From Adineta steineri (taxonomy: Eukaryota > Rotifera > Eurotatoria > Adinetida > Adinetidae): 64,000 nucleotides of DNA. The position numbers and the translations under genes were made by a program. Positions 36,174-48,408 of this stretch are shown here, piece after piece. Below the pieces are notes generated by a model that was not told where the DNA came from, searched no databases, and was given only the letters and a program-made list of their open reading frames with translations. Location of the stretch: contig CAJNOI010000148.1 in assembly GCA_905250115.1 (NCBI GenBank), positions 62,001-126,000 on the forward strand, read 5' to 3'. Position 1 is the stretch's first letter, and each line of letters starts with the position of its first letter.

Positions 36174-36907
36174 CTAAAAATAATCAAAAGAAAAAAAAAC
36201 AATAATATAGAAGTTACATATTGCCTGATTTTAAGCTAAATATTTATACAGATAGAGAAAGAATTTATATACTCAAATCGTTGGTACCACATTGTTCAAA
36301 CGAAGGATATATGAACTTTGAGGAAAAACAAACGAACATTATAAAACAAATATTTCACAAACTCGAATCTTATGGCTCTAATGATTCCATTTCTATAGTT
36401 TTTCTACCTTAATAATTCATAAATATTTCCATATTCGATTCTTTCTCCTGAAACTAAATGGTTCAATACAAACTCAACTCAAATATTGAGTAACAAAAAA
36501 AAGTGAAATCTGCATCTAAATTGCAAACGATATTCTAAACTATGACGTACATCTTAACAAAAATATTTCAAATACTACAAACAAACAAAAAAACCAAGAA
36601 GAAAAGTCAAATTTTATCATCATACATCAGGTTTTTATGTCTCTCTTTCGACTTCTTCAAAATAACAAGATACATGCACATGAACAAAACATGAAATACA
36701 ACAACAATAACAACAAGAACAAAAAAAAAGTATATAAACAAATATCGGCTTTAGTTTTGCTCGAAACTCTCTACAAAGAAGGAAAAGAAACAAATACACA
36801 AATCGAGAACGTGCTTTCTTTTGTGTGTCATCATGATTTAAAAAAGAAAAAAAAAACAAACAAGATAATAAACTGAAAAAGAAGAAAATGCTTGAAGAGA
36901 AGATTGT
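36174..36907. other. Spacer, no gene
   Basis: Low-complexity A-rich sequence; the overlapping plus and minus short frames at 36635-36876 are simple-sequence artefacts. Confidence 0.7.
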
Positions 36908-39693
36908 TTAGAATTGAAAATGGAGATTAGTTTCAGGTACAGTTTGATTAGTACTGTTATTACCGAATGGAAATTCATCATTACGTGGAACTTGACTCAC
37001 AGATGATATATCATCATCATCGTCCTAAAAAAAACAAAATGAAATAATTTTGCAAAAAAACAAACTTTAACTTACATTTTCTGTTGAAAAATATTTTTCA
37101 ATAATTTCATAGGATTGCTGATAGATTTCTCTATTTGTATGTGTTTGAAGATGTTCAATTTTATCAAGACCTTATTTAAGAGAATTAAATAAAGAAATTT
37201 TTGTTTTTCGTATTTCTACCTCCACATTCTTCAATTTCCACTACAATAGTTTCGAGACTATCTTCTGGTGTTTGTTTAAGAATATTATGTATTGCATCAA
37301 GACAAACTTGTAAAATTTGAGGATCTTGTTGTTGTAATAGATTACTAAAATAGAAATAATCAAATAAAAATACAATTCATTTTTATGAAGGTGATCAAAC
37401 CAGAGAGGAGGAATAACACGTTGATTAACAACATATTGAATTTGTTGAGGAGAACCACTCATTGTTAAATTCGATATACACCAAGCTGCTTCTTTTTGTG
37501 TTTGAATTTCACTCTATTATTTAGAAGAAAATCAAATATTTATTACGATTTAAATTTTATTGTCTTACATATTGCAAATGATGAATTACATCTGGTATAA
37601 GTTGAGCATCAATAACTGCTTGAACTTGTTGTTGATTACCAGCTGTTATGTTCGATAAAAACCAAACAGCTTCCTAAAAGTTAATTTAATACTATATCAC
37701 AAAACGAAAAGTCCTTTTTTTATTATTAGATATAGACTGGATAGACGAATTTTACACTTATCGTTTCGAAATTCCTCAAATTTTTACATGTAATCGTATG
37801 AAAAATTTCTCATTCGACTATTCCTCTTCATTTATATGATGCATAGATAAGAATTTATGCCTTGAATCATAATTCTTACCAATGTTACTGTTCTAGTGGA
37901 CTCAATAAAAGAATAAAAATTAGGTACTATTATTAACATTAGAATAAACTTCGATTACACTTAATAAGTCTTATTAGTTATTGAGATTCAATTTAGTACA
38001 TACGTCTAAAAGTTAAGATAATGAAAAAAAACTGTATTAACGAGTTTTTATATCAACAGGCTATTGAAATATAAGCTGTTCTCAACAGCAATACTATCAC
38101 AATATCTTAGACAAACATGAAATAACTGTTGAATAAACATTATCGAAATGTTAAATAGATTTACAAATTTTATCTAAAGTCTTTCTTCGACTGTCAATCA
38201 TATCATATCATTTATTTCTAACAAATAATTCAAGAAAAGACACTTATTAGTTCGACTGTACAGTAAATAATCGATACAAAAACTATGACGTCATCTACCA
38301 GATGTAATATAGATTATCATATCCTTGAACTTTCTAAAGAAATAAATAAATCTTAGACTTACTTTATTAAGTTTATCTTTTTCATGTTTAAGTAATTTTG
38401 AAAAATGATTTAAAGCTCCATGATTAAGTACAAGTTGAGTTTGTTCATCCGTACCTGTAACTACATTTCCAACAGCTCTCAATGCTAAACATATACATAT
38501 AAACAATTGTAAAAATCATATATTATTTGTTTAAATTACCAGCTGTAACTATTTTAATTTCATTATGATTTAATAATTTAACAATATATGGTATTAAACC
38601 AGCTTCAACAACAAGCTAAAATAAATAGATAAAGTTTGAAATAAAAAATCAAAAGAAATAACGATTTACTTGAATTATATTATTTCCACTATCGAGAAGA
38701 TATGCTAATGCCCATGTACAATCAACAAGAATCTAAATAAAGATAAAATCTTTGTTTTTTTTTACGTAATTATTAAATAATTTCTGCTATATACAGTCAC
38801 ATCAACATAGGATAGAAGATATTTCAAAGCCGGTAAAATATCTTGTACAGCAGTTAATGATAATGGTGGTTCTTTATGACGACAAAGATTAACAATAACC
38901 CATGTTACATTTCGAAGAAAAGTAACAGGTATATCTTTTTGAATAAATTCAATTAATGGTTGAATAACACCCAATTCTATTGCATAATCACGTAATCTTG
39001 GACCATCACCTAGAAGAATATTTTTCTTTTCTCTTATAAAAAATATATGTAAAATTTTTACCAATAAGATTTCCTAATGCCCAAACAGCTTGTTCACAAA
39101 CATTTGAATGTGTTGAATGTAATAAACGTAATAAATATGGTAAAGCATTTGCATCAGCAACTGCTTGTGTTTGTTGTGAATTTCCCGATGCAATATTTGT
39201 TAATGCCCATGCCGCTTCAAATTGTAATTCAGGATATTGATCATATGTTAAACATTTGACAAGTATTGGAAGAAAATTTAAATGTATTAAATCATCAATT
39301 GGAGGATTACGATCAATAGATAAAAGTTTTCTTGCTGAACGTATACCTTCAAAACATATTGTTAGATCTGTATTTTGAGATTTTGTCATAATTTCATTTA
39401 AATTTAAATTTCGACGTTGTTCATGATTATTATCATCATCATCATCATTATCTGACATACTATCATCGACAATTAAATTACGTTTAAATTGGATTTGTTC
39501 ATCACGTTTATTCTAAAAAAGAAAATGAAATAATTCGGGTTTTTTTCTCTTTCTCGTTTGAAATATAAATTCATACTTTTCGTAATGAAACATTATATTG
39601 ATTTCGTCGACGTCGAAGTTCATCGGGATCTTTACCGTGATGTTTATAAGACTGAATACGAGTATTTGTATTTTTTGGCAATGAAGAATTCAT
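36908..39693 (-). CDS. Importin subunit alpha (karyopherin alpha)
   Basis: Eleven exons (first 39577-39693, second 39062-39512, last 36908-37024) give about 532 residues, typical for the family. The N-terminal IBB domain is Arg-rich ([16 protein letters not shown], then RDEQIQFKR) and binds importin beta. Ten armadillo repeats follow, with the Trp/Asn ladder that binds nuclear localisation signals ([57 protein letters not shown]). An acidic C-terminal segment ends the protein, which also holds the CAS-binding region. The protein ferries NLS cargo into the nucleus. A 690-bp intron (37674-38362) stands out among otherwise short ones. An acceptor-like TTTTTCTTAG two bases before the ATG suggests trans-splicing. 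Confidence 0.95.
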
Positions 39694-42600
39694 ATCTAAG
39701 AAAAACAAATGGAAAATTTATGAATTATTATTTTCCCTCTACATTATTGATGGATGAATAAGTTTAACCGTTGCATTTGGATAGGCTCTTAACTTATGTC
39801 CTTTATTTCTAAAATAATCCACTAACAAGATTAGAAGCATAAAAAAATAATTTTTTTTTATTAAAGTGACTCATTCATTCATGTTTATAGTAGATTCTTT
39901 TTTTCTATGTTACAGTTATTAAAAAAGAAAATAAATGAGCGAAGGTTTTTATTTAAAATAGATGGCAGTAGGTGTCAATGGTTTGTATAGAGGATTGTCA
40001 TGGAGATATTATTTTACAAAGAACTATTTTAATTGATATAATAGATTTGTATTAAATATTAATATAAGCAAGAAAAATTGTCAAAAATAATGTATTTTTA
40101 CCATATATTATCTACAAACAACATCCATCAGATTGAGAACAAATTTTTTTTTGACAAAACACTTGATTTTCATATGACAGGTATGAGAGAACGAGAGAAT
40201 TCTGTATTTTTTTAAAAGTGATTATTCGAGTTAAATGGTAAAAATGTTAAGTGTATACTTCATACTCAGGATAAACATTTTTACAACGATTTTTCTTATT
40301 AATAAATAGTTGTACAGTAGAGAAAATTTAGTACAGTTGAATAACTAGGTTTTTTTGAAAAGTATTGAACCGTAAGTGTCTAAAACGAAATGGAGATCGG
40401 TTAAAATTGATCAAGATGGATAGAAAAAGGGCAGTTTTTAATTCAAAATTAGAGCCTGAATAATTTAGAATTGATAGATTCTATGTAAAAGTCAGTTTCG
40501 ATTTCGACTTGATTATCATAAAGTTGTTAACCAGACGGACTAAGAAATATGTGGTATATTAATTCAAAAATCCAAAATATGCAAAAGGAAAGAAAAATTT
40601 GCCTTGATATTACTACAAACGTAGTTCAACTTTATGTCTAAGTTTAATCATACGATGTGTTCTCTTACATATCCTATAAGGTATATATTTTATTTTTGTA
40701 TAGATTCTGTTGTATTGAACTATAAATATAAACGTATAAAATACTATTCATACTATTCCTATTATACAGTTCAAAAATTCATTATTAAAATTCTTATAAG
40801 AACTGTTCAATAAAAAATGAGCCTATTGATACCAGAATTTTACAACTGATTTTTTATAATTCTATTAATTATACGACAACAGAAAACAGTAATAGACTCT
40901 AGTTGAATGAAAGATTTTTAAATGTCTATGAAGATGACTGACTTCGTCATAAAAATATATGCAATCGGATCATCAAGGACATAACAACTTTTTTATATTC
41001 ACTTAAGTGATTCAATATTGATTTTATGTCCTATTTAATAAATCAACACTTATCATGTCATCTTATAATAAAATTTTTTATAAATTTTAATATAGATTGT
41101 TTTCAAATCCAAATGTTCTGATTATGTCTGCATTTTTGTAGATGACTGATTATTTAATATATCAAGTGGTCATAACGGTATCATTACAACATAAGTTATT
41201 TTCGTAGAAAAAGCGAGACAACGCTGATAAATAAATCCAAGTAAATCGTTTCCACTGTACACGGAAACGATATCAATACGAATAAATCATAGCAATATGT
41301 TTTATTGTCCTTGAGAAGACATTGAAATTAAACATGAGAAATTGATTTCAGCAACTACTGAACACTATAATGATTACGATATATCCAGAATAGATCGAAT
41401 CATCGTACTTATCCCATATGAAACAAAATACGTTCAAAAATATCTTATTTTTTATTAGAGCATATTTCATGATAACCACATAATTTTCTATAAGATTTGA
41501 TATAAAAATAATCATCATAAGTAAATCAAACAATTTATCTTGAAGAAAAAAAACGACCCTTGTTTCGAAAGGCTGTATATACAATAAATCAATTTCATTT
41601 GAATTAGTTATATAATCATTTTAAAAGATAAATAAACAAAGCAAATAAATGTCATAACAAATCTAACAACTAATACTCTTTAATGATTTATCTATGTATG
41701 ATGAAAACGATATTATTGTTATCATCAAAATATGTGAGGTAATACATTTTTTTTTATTAATTATTTACAGGACATTATTTTACTAGATTAGCAATATAAA
41801 TGTTGACATTCGTGTTGATGTAGATGTTGAGACCAATATATATGGTAATGTAATACCTTCACGTTTATATATATATATATATGAATACTTGTCAAATAAA
41901 AAGTAGGTGTATAAAGCCTCCTATGTGTATAGTTTTCTTTTGAAAGTCTCGTTACAAAAAAAGGCAACAGACAAAACTATTGTCAAGGTTATTGTATACA
42001 GTTGTAATCCTATGTAAAAATGACATTCAACAATTGAATATCTCCTAACCTTTTTTTTTTCTCATTTATATACTAAGTTATTATTGCATAACATATTAAA
42101 AAAGATGGTGCCTATTCAGCCATTTGTGACAGGTGCCGTGATTGATGAAGACCCATATGGTCGTTATCATAAAATGCCATTTCAATTCTATGAATAAAAG
42201 AATATAAAAGAACCAATTTGGAGGTTAATAAATAGAAAAAGAAAGAAAAAATTTTTGGCATTAAAACCGTTTCGTTCAGGGTCAGTAAATGTTCTAGTCT
42301 AATATTATACGATAAGAAATATAAACCGATTTTTATTTCATGAAGAAGAGGGAGAATTCGTTTTTTTATATAATATTCTTTTCTTTCATATTCAATATTA
42401 AACGTTTAGAGATTATGCATTCCCAAGAATAGAAAACTAAATTTTGAGTTAAAATATACGATCAAAAACAAAAATAATCTTTTTCTTGTTTTGATTGGAT
42501 ATTGATTTATATCTTAATTAAAATAATATTATTGTTTTTACAGTCTTACATTCTTCATCTCTTTTTTTTTCTTTAATATGAGAAAAGTTTCATATACAAA

Positions 42601-42792
42601 AAGAAAAATATGCGATTAAATTTATATCCCGTATTTAAAATTTCTTGATCTTTATTTGGTTCGATCGGAAGAACAAGCCATTCATTTTCTTTTTTTCATC
42701 TCTTTCATACGCACATTCTAGTTGCAAATAGAACGAATAAAAAAAACAAGAAGAAAGGGAAGAACATACATAACAAACCGTCCCGTCTCGAT
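39694..42792. other. Gene-poor spacer of 3.1 kb
   Basis: No family-level coding signal on either strand. Short frames at 39558-39761 and 41348-41584 are shadows or AT-driven. One small open frame at 42105-42197 is listed separately. The last few hundred bases should hold the promoter of the dynein light-chain gene. Confidence 0.6.
42105..42197 (+). CDS. Small open reading frame, 30 residues, uncertain
   Basis: ATG at 42105 opens a 30-residue frame (MVPIQPFVTGAVIDEDPYGR and ten more residues). It is visibly richer in GC and in balanced amino acids than the surrounding sequence and is preceded by a T-rich tract. It could be a micropeptide or a relic of an exon. No family recognised. Confidence 0.3.
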   Translation: MVPIQPFVTGAVIDEDPYGRYHKMPFQFYE

Positions 42793-43578
42793 ATGTACAC
42801 ATCTACCTATTCATCATCGCCTGTTCGAGCATCAACATTGGAGACAACGCCAATAAATTATCAAACTCAGACTTATCATCGTGAACAATATCATTCTTCA
42901 AATAATATCAGTAATAACGGTAGTAATATAATGAATGATGATAATATAAATTTAAGACGTGGTGTTAATGGTTTTGGTAATTCAAGTTCATCTTTAACAT
43001 CACTTCCTGCAAATACACCAACATCAGCAAGAAAATATACTCATAGTTATGCTAATCAACCAACTGATCCAAATCGATATCAAACAACATCTTATCGTGG
43101 ATATGGAATTGAAAATGAATCAATTCGTCCAAATACTACACGTTATGATTTAAGTGGAAATGTTCGAGCATATTCCTATGATAATTTATATAATGAACAA
43201 AATCGATCTCAACCATCAGTAAATAATTCACGTAGTAATGTTCGTTATGCTCAACAACAACAAATAAAACGTGAACCACCATACAGTGATCATTATGATG
43301 ATGAAGAAGATGATTTGATAGTAAAATCAACAGATTTACCTGCAGCACAAGAACAAGAAATGATCATATTAGTTCGAACAGCATTTCGAAAATATCAAAT
43401 AACTAATCAACGTGAATTAGCTGGTTTTCTTAAACGTGCTGCAGATAAAACATTTACACCATGTTGGCATTGTATTGTTGGAAGACAATTTAGTTCCTAT
43501 GTTACACATGAAATGAATGGTTTTATCTATTTTACAAAAGGTCCTCTATCAATTTTATTATTTAAAAGTGGTGCTTAA
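42793..43578 (+). CDS. LC8-type dynein light chain with a long disordered N-terminal extension
   Basis: A single exon of 261 residues. The first about 170 residues are low-complexity and rich in Ser, Asn, Gln, Tyr and Arg. The C-terminal about 90 residues are an LC8 domain: EMIILVRTAFRKY helix, then CWHCIVGRQFSSYVTHE and FIYFTKGPLSILLFKSG strands. LC8 proteins are dimeric hubs that bind short linear motifs and also sit on dynein intermediate chain; the usual protein is about 89 residues. The extension is in frame and continuous, with an acidic stretch just before the domain. The extension could tether LC8 to another structure. Domain call is certain; role of the extension is unknown. Confidence 0.92.
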   Translation: MYTSTYSSSPVRASTLETTPINYQTQTYHREQYHSSNNISNNGSNIMNDDNINLRRGVNGFGNSSSSLTSLPANTPTSARKYTHSYANQPTDPNRYQTTSYRGYGIENESIRPNTTRYDLSGNVRAYSYDNLYNEQNRSQPSVNNSRSNVRYAQQQQIKREPPYSDHYDDEEDDLIVKSTDLPAAQEQEMIILVRTAFRKYQITNQRELAGFLKRAADKTFTPCWHCIVGRQFSSYVTHEMNGFIYFTKGPLSILLFKSGA

Positions 43579-44948
43579 TCTATTTTTAACTATTGCTTAT
43601 TCTTTATTGTACATATTGATTATTTAGTATTTATTTATTTTTCTTCATTCAATAAAAAAAAAGAAAGAAAGTGCTATATTAAGTTCCAACCAATCTTACT
43701 CTTGTATTTGTCTATTACTATCAAATACGAAGTAAAAAAAAAAAGAAAAGGACTGCATTTTACCTATCATTCTTATTTTTTGTATTCGAATAGAGAAAAA
43801 AAGAAAACAAAATATGGCCTTGTATCTTAATATACAAAAAGAAAAACGAAATCACAAACTTAGTTATATACGCTATTAGTTCCTCTTTCATCTAAATCAA
43901 TACAATTCATTTCGAGGATTTTTTTTATTTTCGTCTTATATAAAGGTATACATACATATTTTTTTTGTAATAATATATATATATGGTTGAAAAACAACTA
44001 TTACATTATCAATATATTGAAGAACCGTATGAAATATCTCTTCATAACAAAATGTAATTGAATAGCAATCTTAAGAAAAAGAAATAATGTTCATTCTCTA
44101 GTTGTTTATTGTTGGATTGTTATTTTGTGTGTGTGTGGCAACATATTGTCCTTGTTTTTTTATATTCTTTTATTAATTGATATCAATTATATAATAAACC
44201 AGGGCCAAATACTTCAAGTACAATCATCAGACAATAACAATCTCTAACACAAATATTCATAATATGTTCAGACATCATTTGAAGATATACTATTAATACC
44301 TGCTGTTTTCATGGTCATATATAGCATAAATATAAGATGACATGAAATATCTTCTATACAACTATTCTCGTTGACAAAATCTATAAAAATTGTCAGAAAT
44401 TATTGCACCAATTATGTTTTCAAGTATTATATTTCGTATATGAAAGTAAATATATGGAGAATTAGACTAATCAAAATTATTTTTGTGAATTATATGTAAA
44501 AATATAGGAGAATTCTATCAATCTTCTAAGTGAGTAAATCAATTTTATAATTTATCATAAAACTATTTTAAGAACAAGAAAAAATATTAATAGGATTTTC
44601 ATGTCATTCATGATTTTTCATATAATATTGTTCTTATTATATTCTATAATAATTAGAAAGCAAAACAAGCTATACTACAACAAATATCCAATGAAATGAA
44701 ATATAAATTATTTAACGTTTCAAAAAAACATGTACATTGAATTTTTCAAAGTCTAGGTTTCAAAAAGAATAGAATCGAAACGACAAACTAATTAGCTAAT
44801 TTAGTTTTTTTCTTTCACTTTCCTATTGTTCGAATATTCAAAATTGTCCATGTATACGATCAATGGAGAACATATATCACATGAAATGAGAGAAAAAGAA
44901 TAAAATTTAGATTTATTTGCTATATGTTTGTTTTGAGTCTATCAAAAC
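43579..44948. other. Intergenic, no gene
   Basis: AT-rich, with poly-A and TATATA runs. No coding signal seen. Confidence 0.65.
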
Positions 44949-45640
44949 GCGGTGTATTTGGAATTAAACATGGTCATTTTGAAATTCGATCTCGACGGGC
45001 AGTTTTTATCAATGGTTAGTATTACATTTGATTATTTATGTGTCTTTATAGATCCATTCATTGCTCTTGATTATTACATGGTTTATCTCATTAAACATGA
45101 TTCAACACATGGTAAATTATTATGCGATGTTTCACATAAAAATGAAATCAACATTTTTACTGAGTAAATATTTTAAAAACTGGCGTTAAATAGTGATTGA
45201 TTAATGGATTTTTTTATTGAAGATATTGGGCATATTATTGAAACAACCGGTGTATTTACAACAATTGATGAATGTCAATCGCTTTTACAAGCTGATGCTA
45301 AAGATGTTATAATTACAGCACCATCAACTAATGCTGCCAAAACTATATATATTTATTTATGTTATTTTTAATAAATAAGGAAATAGACTTGTATTTTATT
45401 AGATTAGAAAATAATTTTTGGTTTAAATGGAAGATTAACTGGTATGGTTTTTTGTGTTCAACAGTAAATGTTTCAGTTGCTGATCTTACTACTCGATTAA
45501 ACAAAGGCGTCAATCATATTTTAATTTTTAAATTCAATTTATTTATTTAGGTTAAATATGATAATATGTGTACTGCAATTAAAAAGGCTGATGATGAAGT
45601 TTTTTCAACAGATTTATTAGTGATACACATTCAGTCAGTT
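44949..45640 (+). pseudogene. GAPDH pseudogene
   Basis: Fragments match glyceraldehyde-3-phosphate dehydrogenase in order: AVFIN|DPFIALDYYMVYLIKHDS with a short GT-AG intron between, then ETTGVFTTIDECQ, DVIITAPSTNA, GLNGRLTGMVF, and NVSVADLTTRLNKG. Frames change several times and stops intervene. The segment that should carry the catalytic Cys (between the APS-NA motif and the LTGM motif) is replaced by AT-rich sequence with stops. Retention of an intron points to a DNA-level duplicate rather than a processed copy. Confidence 0.85.
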
Positions 45641-45879
45641 TTATATTAAAGCTCTCAATTTCCTGATTTGTAGTTAAACTATCTTAAGAACGAAAGAATA
45701 TATATTAATGATGAATTCTTGTCTTTTATTACATATCATTCATGATTTTTCATATAACACTGTTCTTATTTTTTATTTTCTAAAATCAGAAAACAAAACA
45801 AACTATTACTATAACACATGCTCAATGAAAAGAAAAATCACTAGATATATAATTAACCTAGAAGATAGAAAAACGGCGA

Positions 45880-48328
45880 TTAAGCTGATTTTTTGTCAGC
45901 TTGATCCCATGGACTTTGTTGTTGAACTCCTGTATTTCCACCGGATTGTTTTTCATCTCTTTTACTAAATGATGATGATTGATCATCAGTTTTTCGTCTT
46001 GTTTGTTGTTTATTATCTTCAGTAACTTGTTTTGAACGTTGTGGAATAGGTGATGTTGATGTAGTTTCCATTGTTCCAGGTTTAGTTTCGTTACGTTTTG
46101 AAGTATTTTGATCTCGTGCACGTAGATTAGTATTATCATTTCGATTTAAACGTGATGTTTGTTGACCAGGATTTTCTTGACGAGAATATTCATTACGATT
46201 TGAGAATCGTTCATTTTCATTAGACGAATATTGTGAACTAAAAATAAATTCACTCAATTTTATCTTCTTTTTATTATTATTATTAAATAAATACCGTCGT
46301 TCATAACCACCACTTTCAAACCGACGATTATTATCTCGATTATAACCACCATCACCACTTCGTTGTCTCATATTACCTGAGTTTTGATTATAACCTCCTC
46401 GAAAGCCAGAGTCCCGCTTTAAAAAAGAAATGAATACTATTTTCTAATCATTTTAATCAACTTACAGAATTACCACCAGTTCGTTGATAATTGTCACGAG
46501 AATTTCCTTGTGCACCTTGTTTGTTAGGCAATATAGCACCACGACGACTAAAATACAAATAATGTTTATCGTATAGAATGATTTATCATATATATTTACG
46601 TTATAGGTTCATTCATAAAATCAACTAAATCAGTAGTTGATAAACGATTATTTGTTGAAACAAATTTTTTTAAATCTTCAAAACGTGTTTTAACATCTTG
46701 ATTTTCTGTTTTATCTACTGCTTTTTGAATATATTGTAACTAAAATAATTAACAAAACAAGAATATTGTTTTTTACGATTTTAAATAATAACAAACCACA
46801 AGTGGAAATACACGACGACGATCATCATCAACTGGTGGTTGATCAGCAAGTAAATGAACAACATTGACTGCTTCTTCTACTCGTCCGAGTTCAGCATAAC
46901 AAATTGCCTTTTTAAATAAAAATTCATTTATGAATAAAATCAAAATTTTATAAAAATAATTTTATACTCGAATATTTTGTATTGTAGTTAAATTTTGTGC
47001 ACGAACAGCACCAAGAATTTCCATAGCTAATGAAGGTTCACCCTAAATAAATATATTCTTACGATGACAAATATACTTTAATGCTATATATCTATTACTT
47101 GTTGAATTGCTAATAAAGCAATCATAGAAGCTGTACGTGGATTGACATCAGAATCACGTTGCATTACTTTCGATATTAATTCTTTAGCTTTTGCCAATGA
47201 TGCTTTTGTATTCTAAAAAAATTTAAATTTTCGTTATATTTTTTTTGTATTTGATTAGATAGATTTTGTTTTTACTTGTCGATACAATCCTTCAATTGTT
47301 AACATAACAACATCTGTTGGATATGTTCGACCACTTGTAGTAGAAAAACCACGTTCACTTCCATATTCAAATACTTTAACAGCGTCATCAAAACGTTTAT
47401 CTTCAATTAATTTATTTAAAAGAATAAGAGCTGATCCTGAATCTTGAAATATGTCTTTTAAACTCTAAGAATAATTAATCATAATAAATAAATCAATATC
47501 AATAAAAAAAAATACTTACATCATCCATAAAAAGTTTCATAGCTAAGTCTGGTTTATTACGAATATATAATAAACGCATAACAGGTGAACCAAAATGATA
47601 ATCAGTAAATTTAAGTTTATTTGAATTATATCTTTAAATGAAAAGAATTAGTTAGGATATCTTTTTTTGGGAAATAATTTCACTTTTTTAAAGCTTGAAT
47701 AACACCATCTATTTCTTCATCAGTATCAGCTGACATAATCATATTACGTAAATCTTCAGTGAATATTTGCGAGTCAGATTTATTGATAGAATCAAGAAAA
47801 CGTTTTTTAAAACCATCTAAAATATAATATGTAAAAACAAGAAATGAAAAAAATATGTTTTTACCAAGTGAGGGAGCATGACGTGAAATATGTTGTTCGC
47901 GAGCCAATTTAAAATTTTCAAGACCAAGACCTGTACTAGAGAATATAGTGCGAACATGAACAGGTAAACCTGTACGGAGAGTAGCACATGTTGAACCTAA
48001 AATAAGAAAGAATATCGAATTTTTCTTCGCAAACAGAGAGAAATAATTATGTAAGCAAGGCGTTGGTCGACTGATTAGGAAACCGGAATGTTCAGCACGG
48101 ATTTTTCAGCACTCTTGAGGGTGGGTGTGGGTGTGGGCGGGCATCAGTAGTGTATTGCAATCGCACATCTACTCCCGCATCCACACCCACACCCACACCT
48201 ATTCCGGTGCTGAACGTTCACCAATCCGACTGATTAATAAGTAGACCCACACTCTCAAGATATAAACTAAACTTACGATTGATAGTTAAAATAGCACTTG
48301 AAGCGATTGTTCTAATAATATGAGTCAT
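45880..48328 (-). CDS. PTCD2-like mitochondrial pentatricopeptide protein with Arg/Asn/Gln-rich tail
   Basis: Twelve exons (48277-48328, 47865-47996, 47684-47816, 47520-47631, 47276-47464, 47099-47212, 46968-47042, 46800-46907, 46600-46739, 46466-46547, 46295-46416, 45880-46237) give 538 residues. The N-terminus (MTHIIRTIASSAILTINR) looks like a mitochondrial presequence. The middle resembles PTCD2, a factor for mitochondrial RNA processing and complex III assembly: helical repeats with TDYHFGSPVMRLLYIRNKPD and RTYPTDVVMLTIEGLYRQ. After about residue 380 comes a disordered tail full of Arg, Asn, Gly and Gln (GGYNRDNNRRFESGGYERR), unusual for the family and reminiscent of RNA-binding RG tails. 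Intron 1 contains a foldback element. The gene lies 80 bp downstream of PIGS. Family call is moderately sure. Confidence 0.78.
48068..48246. mobile_element. Foldback (MITE-like) element flanked by a 10-bp direct repeat
   Basis: CGACTGATTA occurs at 48068-48077 and again at 48237-48246, a possible target-site duplication. Between them lies an imperfect palindrome of about 160 bp. The outer arms share GTTCAGCAC and its complement GTGCTGAAC. Inner arms are CTTGAGGGTGGGTGTGGGTG and its complement CCACACCCACACCC. It sits in intron 1 of the PTCD2-like gene. The inner arms belong to the dispersed telomere-like palindrome family. Confidence 0.65.
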
Positions 48329-48408
48329 CTATAAAAAAAAGAAAACAGAAATGAACTAATCGTTTATATTTAATCTGTACAATTTGAAAGACAAAAAAAA
48401 GTGGAAAA

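Noticed and set aside
36635-36876. Overlapping plus and minus frames as small genes
   Set aside because: Both are translations of the same A-rich/T-rich low-complexity tract.
37674-38362. Hidden gene in the long importin alpha intron
   Set aside because: No open coding-like frame and no repeat structure; simply an unusually long intron.
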